Of a DNA stretch of 64,000 nucleotides, positions 21,800-32,402 are shown piece after piece. The DNA is taken from positions 17,468,018 to 17,532,017 of the forward strand of contig OX375872.1 of the NCBI GenBank assembly GCA_947359465.1, written 5' to 3'. Under the pieces are notes generated by a model, which did not search any database, was not told where the DNA came from, and saw nothing but the letters and a program-made list of their open reading frames with translations. Position 1 is the first letter of the stretch, and every line of letters begins with the position of its first letter. The DNA comes from Metellina segmentata (Eukaryota > Arthropoda > Arachnida > Araneae > Tetragnathidae). The translations under genes were made by a program, and so were the position numbers.

Positions 21800-22540
21800 G
21801 ATGATAATCATCGAATTTTGCAAAGTCTCACTGCGCTTCTAATTATGCACGTAATGAGCTTGAATTCGGAATTCCGATGTTTCAGTAACAGTTGAATTGA
21901 CATGGTGTCAAAATTTGTCCATATTTTTATTCACAATTTTTATGAATATTAATTTCGTAATTAATAAAAAATAGTAAATTTAGTTTAATAATTAAAATGT
22001 TCATAGATTGTGTTTAGGTTTTTGGGTAGCAAAGGATTAAAAAACAATTTCCAAAAAAAATTAATGTAGCAAATATAACAAAAAACGTGAAATATCAATT
22101 TAACATTAGATCTAATTTTTAAACACTTACACTAATCGGTAGACAAACTTTCCATATCCATTCCAGTTTAAGCACGTGAATGGGTATATGGAAAAGTTAC
22201 AACGCGAAGACATTCAGAAGTGTTTCTCGCTGCTTTCCCCGCCTTGTCAGATTCGAAAACTTGGCAAGCTCTTGACGGAGTGAGCCAAGTGGGGTAATTG
22301 ATTTATTTCCTTTTAGCGTTTTAAAAACGTCTTTCCGAGTCGCACTCTCCTAATCTTTTTAATATTTCGTTACTTACACTAGAAGGATAGCCCCTGTTGA
22401 AGTTTGGGAGAGAAACGATGCGATTTAGAAAGCAAGAAATGTAGATTCTTTAGACTCTGTCTCTAAGGTTGATCTCTAAGGTAATTGGTGAGCGGGTTTT
22501 AAGAAACGAACACGATGTTTTGGGTTCGATTGTTACACGA
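21800..22540. other. No recognised feature
   Basis: AT-rich sequence with no recognised element. Confidence 0.45.
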
Positions 22541-22545
22541 TAGTT

Positions 22546-22775
22546 TTGGGTTGGATTGGAAATCGCAACCCTCCGGTAGCTAATCCGTTACTAGTACACC
22601 ACAGTACCTCAGCCCTCAAAGCGGGAAGGGGGAGTCCTTTTCCATATGTTGGTTTGCATTTGAATTTGAATTAACGTCGCACAACGGGAGACTGGCGACG
22701 ATGCGTGATGAATCCAATAAGGAAAGATCCGAGGACAACATCACGTCATATGAGCCACGGTCAGACACACAGTCC
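22546..22775 (-). mobile_element. SINE family A, rearranged fragments
   Basis: 22,546-22,615 is the reversed head (GGATTGGAAATCGCAACCCT, CCGGTAGCTAATCCGTTACT). 22,660-22,775 is the reversed tail half (GAATTAACGTCGCACAACGG, GAGACTGGCGACGA...CACGGTCAGAC). The order is inverted relative to a normal copy and the middle is missing, so these are two separate or rearranged insertions. Confidence 0.7.
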
Positions 22776-22794
22776 AAATCCATATAAGCCACTT

Positions 22795-23350
22795 AGAAAT
22801 GAAAGCTCCTAATTAGCTAGCTACCTACCATCTAATATTGAAAAATAGAACGGCCTGTCTTTCAAATTGATTTCTAGCAAATTTACATAAAACACATTTC
22901 GTCGGTTTCATAGAGTTATGCGTATTTTGCCGAAATAATTGAAGCGGAACTGTCATTATTTATGCAAGTATGCAATAAAATATATTAATGCAGCTCTAAG
23001 TTAATCTATGGAAATATTAAAAGTCACTTAGAAATGAAAGCTCCTAATTAACTACCTACCTGCCATCTAATATTGAAAAATAGAGCGGTCTGTCTTTCAA
23101 ATTGTGTATTTTGCCGAAATAATTGAAGCGGAACTGTAATTATTTATGCAAGTATGCAATAAAATATATTAATTATGCTGGAAGTTAATCTATGGAAGGA
23201 ATATAATCCACACTAGACATGAAAGCGAAAGAAAATGTCGACTGAAGGAGAATGCGGGAGGTTCGCAGGCAGAGCAAATATTTTATTTGATTAAAGCTGG
23301 ACGGTACATCAGAGATATGTACACTATTTAGTGAAGCTTTATATTTCCGT
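22795..23350. repeat. Repeat family C, two tandem copies
   Basis: The block AAGTCACTTAGAAATGAAAG, CTCCTAATTA, then CCATCTAATATTGAAAAATA, GA(A/G)CGG(C/T)CTGTCTTTC occurs at 22,795 and again at 23,028. Both copies continue into TTGCCGAAATAATTGAAGCG and GTATGCAATAAAATATATTA. A third copy is at 25,105-25,465. It carries no coding sequence. Confidence 0.8.
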
Positions 23351-23378
23351 ATTTAACATTCTTCGTATGAGTGGATTA

Positions 23379-23386
23379 GTTATGCG
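23379..23386. repeat. 8-bp target-site duplication of hAT element (left)
   Basis: GTTATGCG, matching GTTATGAG at 24,257-24,264 with one mismatch. Confidence 0.75.
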
Positions 23387-23760
23387 TAGGGCAACTTTTT
23401 GCAACAAATGCAACTTTTTTTCACGCGTTCTACGCTTTATGCCAAGTACTAAAAACAAAATTCCTCCTACATGGGGTGTATTGTAAGTGAGTTATAACCG
23501 CAAACATAAATGCAACTTTCTACATAAATGCAACTTTTTGCATAATTGCAACTTTTTACAATTTAGCTTATAATTAGTTAATACGAAATTACTAGTTGAT
23601 TTTTTACCCTCTGAATCAACCCTTCAATCACGTGGGTCTCATCTACGAACGCCGAAATATTGCGGATAAAACAAGAAGTTCATGGAAAGAAGGTATTCGT
23701 CCTAACAGACGAAAGTGAAATAAATAGCAAGAAGTACTTAACACATTGGTTGGCACTCTT

Positions 23761-23823
23761 GATAATCCAGAGCAAACTAGCGTAATCGACTGCAGAGTTT
23801 GCGAGGTTAGTTTCGATCATCAA
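23761..23823 (+). pseudogene. hAT transposase remnant, possible BED-finger fragment
   Basis: DNPEQTSVIDCRVCEVSFDH reads in one frame and includes a CxxC pair followed by a hydrophobic-F spacing, as in BED-type zinc fingers at hAT transposase N-termini. The second half (H...H) is not visible. Its position inside the hAT element supports the call, but the match is short. Confidence 0.35.
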
Positions 23824-24006
23824 TATATTGTTTTCTTGTAGATGACGTTTTAAAATCTCTGAATATTGAGCGAAAGGATTCTGCTATCCGATACAGTGTA
23901 TTATATGACTGCGGCTGGAATCACACTCAAGGTGCTTTATCCGCGATTGCTCCAAGTTACTTGAGTGGTAGACTTGTTTCACAACTGCAGAAAAGGTCCA
24001 ATGTAA

Positions 24007-24126
24007 CAATGTCAGGCAACATCAGTCTCTGTCGAGCGCAGTTTTAGAATGATAAAGAAATTACTGACCAAGGATAGGCCATTCAACGACATCAACGTTC
24101 TTCTGTAATTAATGATGTACAAATAA
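24007..24126 (+). pseudogene. hAT transposase C-terminal dimerisation domain remnant
   Basis: The translation gives ATSVSVERSFRMIKKLLTKD, then RPFNDINVLL, a stop at 24,106, and LMMYK. The ERSFS...K..LT..R...N pattern is the core of the hAT dimerisation domain that mediates transposase self-association. An upstream stop at 24,004, a frame change from the preceding open stretch (23,868 onward, ERKDSAIRYSVLYDCGWN) and the missing catalytic core show that the gene is dead. Confidence 0.8.
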
Positions 24127-24256
24127 ATTTTGAATTTTTAAAATTTTTTACTAATAATTTATTTTAGATTTTAGTGTATCAAAAATAATAAATGCAACAT
24201 TAGGGGATGATAAATGCAACTTTTCTCATTTTTACTGCAACAAAAAAGTTGCCCTA

Positions 24257-24264
24257 GTTATGAG
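24257..24264. repeat. 8-bp target-site duplication of hAT element (right)
   Basis: GTTATGAG, partner of 23,379-23,386. Confidence 0.75.
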
Positions 24265-24400
24265 TTTATTGTTTGGCACCTCCAAATCCGACTTTTAATT
24301 ATTTGGAGAACTTTTCAAGCTTTGTTGAGTTCTTTCCCCAATATCTCCAACATTGTTTTCACATAATGAATAAAAATGAAAATTGTTGTAATTTAAGCTT

Positions 24401-24684
24401 GGTAGGGGTAGTTAAATAACGTCGCAATGGAGAACACAATGGGCCATTGCCGACAGTGTGGGCCAACGCCGGAGGGTATGATCCGAGGACAAGACCACGT
24501 AAATTCGAACCACATCAAATGACGAGGGCAAACCTGAGATTCCTCTCCACTCTCAGAACTCCTTCACCACACTAGAATGAGGATATTTAATGTCACGACA
24601 TATTTAACGTAAACCAGTCGCTTTGTATAAGACGGTCTTTGGATGGACTGAGTTTGGAGCTCGCAATCCTCCGATCATTTATCT
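24401..24684 (-). mobile_element. SINE family A, near full length
   Basis: Reversed tail GGTAGGGGTAGTTAAATAAC, GTCGCAATGG; body CACACTAGAATGAGGATATT; head ending TGGAGCTCGCAATCCTCCGA. The extreme 5' part of the tRNA-like head is missing. Confidence 0.82.
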
Positions 24685-24709
24685 TCTAAATCTACAGTCT
24701 AAAATCTAG

Positions 24710-25042
24710 AATAGTCCTTTGAAAATATTCTATTGTTCATTCTCTTATAGTAGAATTGTTGTTGGAAGGTTTCTATTGCTCATTTTCTTATCATAGGATA
24801 ATTTGAAAAGATTCTATTCCTAATTTTTGTATAAAAAATCATTTGGAAAATAGTTTTGTTTATCATTTCCTTAGAAAAGAAACGTTTTGAAAGAGGGGGA
24901 TAGGTTTTATTTATCCTTTCCTTAGAATAGAATCCTCTGGAAAGTTTCTATTGATCAAGAAGGTCAAAACTAGTGTGAAGTCATTCATGGAAAGCTGTTG
25001 TTTTCAAAGTGGAAATATGCGTTTGAACCCCTCAAAGGGTTA
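24710..25042 (+). repeat. Foldback-type satellite arm with terminal segment E1
   Basis: About seven forward units (CCTTAGAATAGAATCCTCTG, GAAAG) then the E1 segment GTGTGAAGTCATTCATGGAA, ...GTGGAAATATGCGTTTGAAC, CCCTCAAAGGGTTAA. The terminal AACCCCTCAAAGGGTT is a near-palindrome abutting a TTAA. Confidence 0.75.
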
Positions 25043-25104
25043 AAAATAAAGTTCATATTTATTTCATTTTATATTGAATAGACCGCAGTTTTTCCCAACT
25101 GCGA

Positions 25105-25465
25105 TGTTAATTAACTACCTACCCTTTTATATTGAAAAATATCGCGATCTGTGTGTGTGCCATTCAAACTGATTTCTAGCAAATGCAAATAAAACATTAC
25201 GTCGGTTTCAAAGCATAGAATTATGCACTTCTATTTTGCTGGAAGAATTGAACCGATACTTTCATTATCTATGCAAATATGCTATAAAATATAATAATTC
25301 ATCTGGAAGTTAATATATGGAAAGAATATAAAGTCACTTACAAATGAAAGATATCGACTGAGAGAGAAGGAGAATCATGGACGTATACAGGCAGAAAAAG
25401 ATTTGATTTGATTAATGCTAGACGGTGTAGAGATATGCACAGGCACACTCTGCTTAGTTAAGCTT
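25105..25465. repeat. Repeat family C, third copy
   Basis: It shares TATTGAAAAATA, TTCAAACTGATTTCTAGCAA, GTCGGTTTCA, ATGCAA(A/G)TATGC and GAAGTTAAT(C/A)TATGGAAAG with 22,795-23,350. It starts at GTTAATTAACTACCTACC, the same string that ends family A SINEs, so a SINE tail may be fused to or precede this repeat. Confidence 0.75.
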
Positions 25466-25469
25466 TTCA

Positions 25470-26365
25470 GCATAATAAATAGTATTTGAAATATAATAAT
25501 TATCGTGATAAAAAAGTAGTATTTTTAGTATGGTAATTAGTATAGTAAGTAGCCTTTTAATATGATACATAAGTAGTATGATAATTAGTATAAGTAACTG
25601 TATTTTAAGAAAAAAAAGATCTTTATGTAGTATTTCAAGAACACTAAATAGCATTTCAAGTATAATAAGTAGCATCTCAAAAAAGTATAAGTAGTATAAT
25701 GAGTAACGTTTTAAATATGTAGAGTATAATAAATAAATAGCATCTGAAAGTATAAGTAGTATAATGAGTAACATTTTAAATATGTAGAGTATAATAAATA
25801 AACAGCATCTGAAAGTATAATAAATAATATAATGCGTAACATTTCAAGTAAAAATGAGTACTATAATAAGTAGTATTTAAAGAGTAATAAGTAGTATTGT
25901 AAGTATAACAAGTAGTATTTTATATAAGTGTAACAAGTAGTATTTTATATAAGTGTAATAAGTGGTATTTTATATAAGTGTAATAAGTGGTATTGTAAGT
26001 AAAATAAGGAGTTTTGTAAGTATGGCAAGTAGTTTTTATATAAGTCTAATAAGTGGTATTGTAAGTATAACAAGTAGTATTTTATATAAATGTTTTTAGT
26101 AGTATTTTATATAAGTGTAATAAGTAGTATTTTATATAAGTGTAATAAGTAGTATTTTAAGCATAATAAGTAGTATTTTAAGTATAATAAGTAGTATTTT
26201 AAGTATAATAAGTAGCATTTTAATTATAATAAGAAGTATTTTAATATAATAAGATCATTATAAGTAGTGTTTTTAATATAATAAGAGCATAATAAGTAGT
26301 ATTTTTAATATAATAAGAGCATAATAAGTAGAATTTTTAATATAATAAGAGCATAATAAGTAGTA
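25470..26365. repeat. AT-rich satellite, 20-32 bp units (AATAAGTAGTATTTTAAGTAT type)
   Basis: Dozens of units built on ATAATAAGTAGTATTTTAAG. Toward the right they become a regular 32-bp unit, AATATAATAAGAGCATAATA, AGTAGTATTTTT. The array is interrupted at 26,366 by the first Helitron. The minus-strand frame across it (25,454-25,774) is an artefact. Confidence 0.92.
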
Positions 26366-28135
26366 TCTATATAAATAAGAATGGAGTGTTTGTTTGTACA
26401 TTCAATATTTTCGACTAATTTCAAGTTTTCTATCCGTTTTGGACCCTTCTGATGCCGAATCCGCCTTTTTCTCGTTTGGTGTCTGTCTGTCTGTCTGTCT
26501 GTATGTTGTGCCCTATACACGTCCACGCGGTTTAAGATATTTTCATGGAAATTTGCATGCAGTGAGTACTTATCTTGATTTAGTGAGTGGAATTGGTTGC
26601 GAAAGTCTGTCTGTCCGTCTTTCTGTTCTATGCTCGATTTTGTGTTTGTGTGTTTGTGTAGGCATCACGTAAATTGTATTCCAGATATTTGATTGCAGTG
26701 TATTTTATTTTATACATTATCTATTAATTTAGTGAATGCAATATTAAACATTTCTTTATTGTTATATTTAGACGACTTTCATGCTAAAACACCTGAGTAA
26801 GTATACTTAAATCAACCATAATTTGGTAGTTTTGGAAAAATTGGAATGTCTATTGAATATTACGATTAATTCGATTGCTTTACCAGTACTGCTGAAAAGT
26901 AATTATTCTTCAAATTTTTTTAATTTTTTTTTATGGAATTTCATCTCTGATACGTCATTTATTTCGAGTGTTATTTTTATTCTTTGCGCAATGAAAACGA
27001 TTTACGAATATTTGGGACAGACGATATTTTTCAATGAAACGAGAATGAACACGATCGCGCGAGCAGAGATATTTTTTCTGGTTCTTTCGCTCTGAATTAA
27101 TTTCACATTTCTAAATTTTGTACACGTTTAGTTGTGAGTTGTGGCAACAGTGCGAGATCAAGAGATAAAATTGAATCACAAATTAATATCTTTAGAACAA
27201 TTTTTTGCGACATCTTTTATTTTGATTTACTTTGCTGTTTCCTGTTTTAAATATTTATTATTTTAATAAATGTGTTTTCCTTCTCATCACACCCAATAGC
27301 ACCACAAAGTATTAGACTTGAAAATGTTAGGTAAGTCCATAGAATTCTATTATATCTCCTCTATGGGTAAGTCAGTATAAATTTTCAGAAATTTTAAGTG
27401 TAGTTATGCCATTATTGAAAGAATAATGCCGTTATTTAAAGAATAATGGCGTTATTTAAAGAATAATGCCGTTATTTAAAGAATAATGCCGTTATTTAAA
27501 GAATAATGCCGTTATTTAAAGAATAATGCCGTTATTTAAAGAATAATGCCGTTATTTAAATAATAATGCTGTTATTTAAACAATAATGCCGTTATTTAAA
27601 GAATAATGTCGTTATTGAAATAATAATAATGTTTAAAAATCCAAACTAGAACTTTTTCCAACATTAAAAAATTCGTTGTAGTAATGACAGGAGAAGATTG
27701 CAAAATTTCACAATGTCGCATACCGGAGGCAAGAGTGCCACAAGTAAAAAAATACTGTTTTGTTGACTATGAGTGCGAGAGCACTCGCCGTAAATCGTAA
27801 TTTTAATTAATTGAGTTGCACATGAAAAGAACTTAAGAAAGGGAATTCCAAATCTTCCTATAAATCGTCTTTTATAGTAGTAACCTTAGTATCACCTTTC
27901 GTCTTTTTGTAGCTTTGTCATACAGCAATTGTGCGATGTATGTGAAATGCATTACATGAATAGATATGCATGTGTAGGATTTGTGTCCAAAGTAAGTTGT
28001 AGAAAATATAAAGATGGCGAAAGGTGTTAAAATAAATTTTTATTCTACAAAAAACGTAAGTCATTATATATTTTGATTATCTCTTCAATCTAGAGTAAAC
28101 GAATTCAAGCCGAGTAAGGTCGGGTATTTTGCTAG
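26366..28135 (+). mobile_element. Non-autonomous Helitron, family 1, copy 1
   Basis: It starts TCTATATAAATAAGAATGG directly after A and ends GGTCGGGTATTTTGCTAG directly before T, matching the Helitron rule (5' TC, 3' CTRR, A/T target, no target duplication). A CCGA...TCGG hairpin lies about 10 bp before the CTAG end. The 1770-bp interior has a (GTCT)n run (about 26,486), a second GTCT cluster (about 26,606) and a 20-bp minisatellite of ten units at 27,421-27,620. No Rep/helicase is encoded. Frames such as 26,394-26,672 and 26,823-27,095 recur in the other copies and are noncoding. Confidence 0.85.
27421..27620. repeat. 20-bp minisatellite inside Helitron copy 1, ten units
   Basis: The unit GAATAATGCCGTTATTTAAA repeats ten times with few substitutions. 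Copy 2 has about six units (29,239-29,358) and copy 3 about five to six (39,441-39,562). Confidence 0.95.
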
Positions 28136-28199
28136 TTTTTAATATAATAAGAGCATAATAAGTAGTATTTTTAATATAATAAGAGCATAATAAGTAGTA
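28136..28199. repeat. Two 32-bp satellite units between tandem Helitrons
   Basis: TTTTTAATATAATAAGAGCA, TAATAAGTAGTA twice, identical in type to the array that flanks copy 1 on the left and copy 2 on the right. Confidence 0.95.
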
Positions 28200-28313
28200 T
28201 CTATATAAATAAGAATGGAGTGTTTGTTTGTACATTCAATATTTTCGACGCATTTCAAGTTTTCTATCCGTTTTGGACCCTTCTGATGCCGAATCTGCCT
28301 TTTTCTCGTTTGG

Positions 28314-28348
<35 letters not shown>

Positions 28349-29872
28349 ATGTTGTGCCCTATACACGTCCACGCGGTTTGAGATATTTTCATGAAAATTT
28401 GCATACAGTGAGTACTTATCTTCATTTAGTGAGTGGCATTGGTTGCGAAAGTCTGTCTGTCCGTCTTTCTGTTCTATGCTCGATTTTGTGTTTGTGTGTT
28501 TGTGTAGACATCACATGAATTGTATTCCAGATATTTGATTGCATTGTATTTTATTTTATACATTATCTCTTAGTTTAGTGAATGCAATATTAAACATTTC
28601 TTTATTGTTATATTTAGTTGAGTTTCATGCTAAAACACCTGAGTAAGTATACTTAAATCAACCATAATTTGGTAGTTTTGGAAAAATTGGAATGTCTATT
28701 GAATGTTACGATTACTTCGATTGCTTTACCAGTACTGCTGAAAAAGTAATTATTCTTCAAATTTTTTTTATTTTTATTTTTTTTTATGTAATTTCATCTC
28801 TGATACTTCATTTATTTCGAGTCTTATTTTTATTCTCTGCGCAATGAAAACGATTTCCGAATATTTGGGACAGACGATATTTTTCAATGAAACGAGAATG
28901 AACAAGATCGCGCGAGCAGTGATATTTTTTCTGGTTCTTTCGCTCTGAATTAATTTCACATATCTAAATTTTATACACTTTTAGTTGTAAGTTGTGGCAA
29001 CTGTGCGAGATCAAGAGATAAAATTGAATCACAAATTAATATCTTTAGAACAATTTTTTGCGACATCTTTTATTTTGTTTTACTTCGCTGTTTCCTGTTT
29101 TAAATATTTATTATTTTAATAAATGTGTTTTCCTTCTCATCACACGCAACAGCACGACAAAGTATTAGACTTAAAAATGTTAGGTAAGTCAGTATAAATT
29201 TTCAGTAAATTTTAAGTGTAGTTATGCCATTATTGAAAGAATAATGCCGTTATTGAAAGAATAATGCCGTTATTGAAAGAATAATGCCGTTATTTAAAGA
29301 ATAATGCCGTTATTTAAACAATAATGCCGTTATTTAAATAATAATGTCGTTATTGAAAGAATAATAATGTTTAAAAACCAAACTATAACTTTTTCCTACA
29401 TTAAAAAATTCGTTGTAGTAATGACAGGAGAAGATTGCAAAATTTTACAATGTCGCATACCGGAGGCAAGAGTGCCACAAGTAAAAAAATATTGTTTTGT
29501 TGACTATGAGTGCGAGAGCACTCGCCGTAAATCGTAATTTTAATTAATTGAGTTGCACATGAAAAGAACTTAAGAAAGGGAATTCCAAATCTTCCTATAA
29601 ATCGTCTTTTATAGTAGTAACCTTAGTATCACCTTTCGTCTTTTTGTGGCTTTGTCATACATCAAGGGTGCGATGTATGTGAAATGTATTACATGAATGG
29701 ATGTGCATGTGTAGGATTTGTGTCCAAAGTAAGTTGTAGAAATTATAAAGATGGCGAAAGATGTCAAAATATTATTTTATTCTACAAAAAACGTAAGTCA
29801 TTATATATTTTGATTATCTCTTCAATCTAGAGTAAACGAATTCAAACCGAGTAAGGTCGGGTATTTTGCTAG
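28200..29872 (+). mobile_element. Non-autonomous Helitron, family 1, copy 2
   Basis: It has the same TC start and CTAG end as copy 1, head-to-tail with it and inserted in the same register of the 32-bp satellite. The 1673-bp sequence is close to copy 1 with scattered substitutions. It has a longer (GTCT)n run near 28,317, a shorter 20-bp minisatellite, and lacks about 35 bp found near 27,331-27,366 of copy 1. No coding potential. Confidence 0.85.
29239..29358. repeat. 20-bp minisatellite inside Helitron copy 2, six units
   Basis: GAATAATGCCGTTATTGAAA units, counterpart of 27,421-27,620. Confidence 0.93.
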
Positions 29873-30160
29873 TTTTTAATATAATAAGAGCATATAATAA
29901 GTAGTATTATACTTAAAATTAACGTATTAAGAAAAACGTATTATACTTAAAATACTTAATTATATACTTAACTAGTTAAAATATTTAATTGTACTTAAAA
30001 TACTTAATTATATACTTAACTAGTTAAAATATTTAATTGTACTTAAAATACTTAATTAAATACCTAACTAGTTAAAATATTTAATTATACTTAAAATACT
30101 ACTTATATAGTTAAAATACTTAATTATACTTAAAATACTACTTAAGTTATGTCGTATACA
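29873..30160. repeat. AT-rich satellite, partly in reverse orientation
   Basis: After one forward unit the sequence turns into ATTATACTTAAAATACTACT-type units, the reverse complement of the left array's AGTAGTATTTTAAGTATAAT. It also contains an ~56-bp tandem unit (TAATTATATACTTAACTAG, TTAAAATATTTAATTG). Confidence 0.85.
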
Positions 30161-30830
30161 AATGTAAATATGTACTTTAATATCTAAGATATAAGTTAAA
30201 AGGAACCCCAAGCATGAGACATTTCACAAAAAGTTTGTAAAACATTTCTATAATTTATGATGAAATTTCAGATTATTTTTGCCGCTTACTATCGAAGTTA
30301 ATTTATAGGACAATCGTCCTTCTAATATTGCGCGTATTAAATCACAAAAACTAGACGGAAATTTATTTTTTTACTCACGATCAAAGAATTCCCGTTTTTC
30401 ATAAATACGTACGTGTAATAAAGCAAAAGAGATCATAGAAATATCGTTTAATCAATGAACTTCGAAGTTTACTTAAACGAACGTTGGGTACAGCCATCTA
30501 TTGTAATGAAAATAATGAGTAAGTACTTATATATAATTATAGGATACCACAAAACGTTCTTTTTTTCACGTAATATACTTGAAATCTACATTTAAAACGA
30601 ATGTAGTACGCAATTAATGTATATTTTCAGATTTCAGTGTCAGTTTCTAATTCAACATCCAGTTGGTTTTCTTAGCAAATGACAATGTGGTTCATCTGTG
30701 ATTTAAGAAACACACGCATCAATAATTCATTTTTTGATAAATAAACGATGTACGTTTAAGATGTTTGTTGGCATTTAGTGGCGCGGGGGTCATAGTTAGC
30801 CATCATACGAAAGACACAATACAGACAATA
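30161..30830. other. No recognised feature
   Basis: AT-rich, with no recognised element. Confidence 0.45.
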
Positions 30831-30832
30831 TC

Positions 30833-31175
30833 TCAAAATATATAGAGACACACACACAAAGAAAGTTTTTACTGACACAGAAGGCGCCGCGGTAGCCCAG
30901 TTGAAAGTGCAAAAGATTAGCAACAGGACAGTTTCGAGTTCGTGGCTGCGACCAGGCAAACATCATCGTGTACACGGAGACTGGTGCACGTAAAATCTGT
31001 CATGGCCTCGAATGTCCTCATGTTGGCGTAGTGTGCAAGATTGGAGAGGTGGAGTGTCAGCTCAGGTGTTACCTCGTCATCTGATCAGGGTTCAAAATTA
31101 CGTGGTATTATCCTTGGATATTTCCCTTCGGCACCGTCGCCAATAGTGTTGAGACATTAATTAATTACCATCACC
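30833..31175 (+). mobile_element. SINE family A, subfamily with ACACACACAAAG leader
   Basis: The tRNA-like head starts GGCGCCGCGGTAGCCCAG (30,883) and keeps the A-box region. The B box is changed to GTTTCGAGTTCGTGGC. The body is normal (GGAGACTGGTGCACGTAAA, CTCATGTTGGCGTAG), but the tail has a small deletion (CTTCGGCACCGTCGCC). The ~50 bp in front of the head (TATAGAGACACACACACAAA, GAAAGTTTTTACTGACACAG) are repeated in front of the SINE at 33,014. Confidence 0.88.
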
Positions 31176-31187
31176 ACTAACAAGGAA

Positions 31188-31490
31188 AGGTAGGGAAGTA
31201 GATAGTTTAATACACTGGAACAACACAACGGGCTATTGGCGACAGTCCGGGATCAATCCAGAAGGACAACGCCTCATAGTTTCAATCACGGTCAGATGGC
31301 GAGGACAGCGCTTGTGTTGACGCTTCACTTCCCAAGCTTCTACATCACACGAAAGTGAGAAAATTCGATGCCACGACCGATTTAATGTGTACCAACCTTT
31401 ACGCACACGACAGTATTTGATTGGACCGAGTTTCCAACTCAGTTCTCCGGTTACTAATCCGCTACTCTACCAACCGGGCTACAGTGGCTC
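31188..31490 (-). mobile_element. SINE family A, full length
   Basis: Reversed tail AGGTAGGGAAGTAGATAGTT, body (GATGCCACGACCGATTTAAT), head (TCCGGTTACTAATCCGCTAC, TCTACCAACCGGGCTACAGT). It lies tail-to-tail with the copy ending at 31,175, forming an imperfect inverted repeat of about 300-bp arms. Confidence 0.88.
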
Positions 31491-31559
31491 TTTTTACAAA
31501 GAAATTATCAAAATAATAACTTATACGGAAAATCACTAATAATCTTATTAAATCTCCAT

Positions 31560-32035
31560 CAAGGAAAGGCGCGCTAGAATCTTTATTTAAGATAGAAAGA
31601 CCAATATAATCTTTCTAAAAGTACAAAGACCATTATAATCTGTCTAAAGGCAGAAAGACGTATTTTTAAAGGTAGAAAAAGACCAAAATAATCTTCCTAA
31701 AGGTAGAAAGACCAATATATAATATTTCTAAAGGTAGAAAGACCATTATAATCTGTCTAAAGGTAGAAATACCAATGTAATATTTCTAAGAGTAGAAAGA
31801 GGCCAAAAAAATCTTCCTAAAGGTAGAAAGACCAATATAATCTTTCTAAAGGTAGAAAGATGTGAATAGAAACTTTCTAAAGCTAAAAAACCCAATAGAA
31901 TCTATTAAAAGGCTGAGACATTTAATGGATTCTTTCACAGATTAGATATTGTTACTTAGTGATTAAATGTGTTATAGAGTAAAATCAGTTATGCACTGCT
32001 CGGAAATCCCGTGAAGTTGAGAGGGTTAGTTAACT
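31560..32035 (-). repeat. Foldback-type satellite arm with terminal segment E2
   Basis: Reversed short units (AAAGGTAGAAAGACCAATAT, AATCTTTCT; period ~34-37 bp, about ten copies). They are followed by E2: GATTCTTTCACAGATTAGAT, GTTATAGAGTAAAATCAG, CACTGCTCGGAAATCCCGTG, AAGTTGAGAGGGTTAGTTAA. Confidence 0.75.
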
Positions 32036-32104
32036 TTATGCAGATATTTAAATTTCGGAATAAGTAATACCGTTGTGCGTTCAAACTGTCATTAGCACCA
32101 AACC

Positions 32105-32385
32105 CTGTTGCAATGGCCTTCCAAACGGATTAGCAAACGGAAGGTCGCGAATTCGAACGAGGCCAACCCAAAGACGCGGAGGCTGATGCATGTTGGAATG
32201 TCCTCACGTTAGCGTTGTGTGGAAGTTTGTAAAACGGGTTACCAACCCAGGTGTTACCTCGTCAACTGACCGTGGTTCAAAATTACGTGGTGTCATCCTC
32301 GGTACTTTTCCTTCGGAATTGATTCCGCATCGTCGCCAATAACCCGTTGTGTTCCTCAAGTGCGGTGTTCAATGATTACCTACCT
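32105..32385 (+). mobile_element. SINE family A, full length, diverged head
   Basis: The head is degraded (GCAATGGCCTTCCAAACGGA, TTAGCAAACGGAAGGTCGCG, AATTCGAACG). The body and tail are good (TCCTCACGTTAGCG, TCAACTGACCGTGGTTC, ATTACGTGGTGTCATCC, then GATTACCTACC). Confidence 0.85.
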
Positions 32386-32402
32386 TAGGCCTTGTGCGTG
32401 CA

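Larger units (their letters stand above)
23387..24256 (+). mobile_element. Defective hAT transposon with TIRs and subterminal repeats
   Basis: The ends are TAGGGCAACTTTTTGCAACA on the left and, reversed, TAGGGCAACTTTTTTGTTGC on the right, giving a 14-bp exact terminal inverted repeat. It is flanked by 8-bp repeats with one mismatch, the size typical of hAT elements. Near both ends the motif AAATGCAACTTTT is repeated (about 23,405, 23,510, 23,526, 24,190 and 24,213). This is the pattern of hAT subterminal transposase-binding repeats. The 870-bp length is far below an autonomous hAT (usually over 2.5 kb), and the interior keeps only broken transposase pieces. Confidence 0.85.

Noticed and set aside
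27421..27620. Regular 20-bp repeats resembling a CRISPR array
   Set aside because: The units are contiguous with no unique spacers, and the context is a eukaryotic Helitron.
26394..28518. Parallel frames of about 90 codons at 26,394 and 28,228 (MYIQYFR..SSFLSVLDPSDAES) with relatives at 40,216-40,589
   Set aside because: They repeat because the Helitron repeats. They run through (GTCT)n of variable length, which would shift the frame between copies, and they match no helicase or Rep domain.
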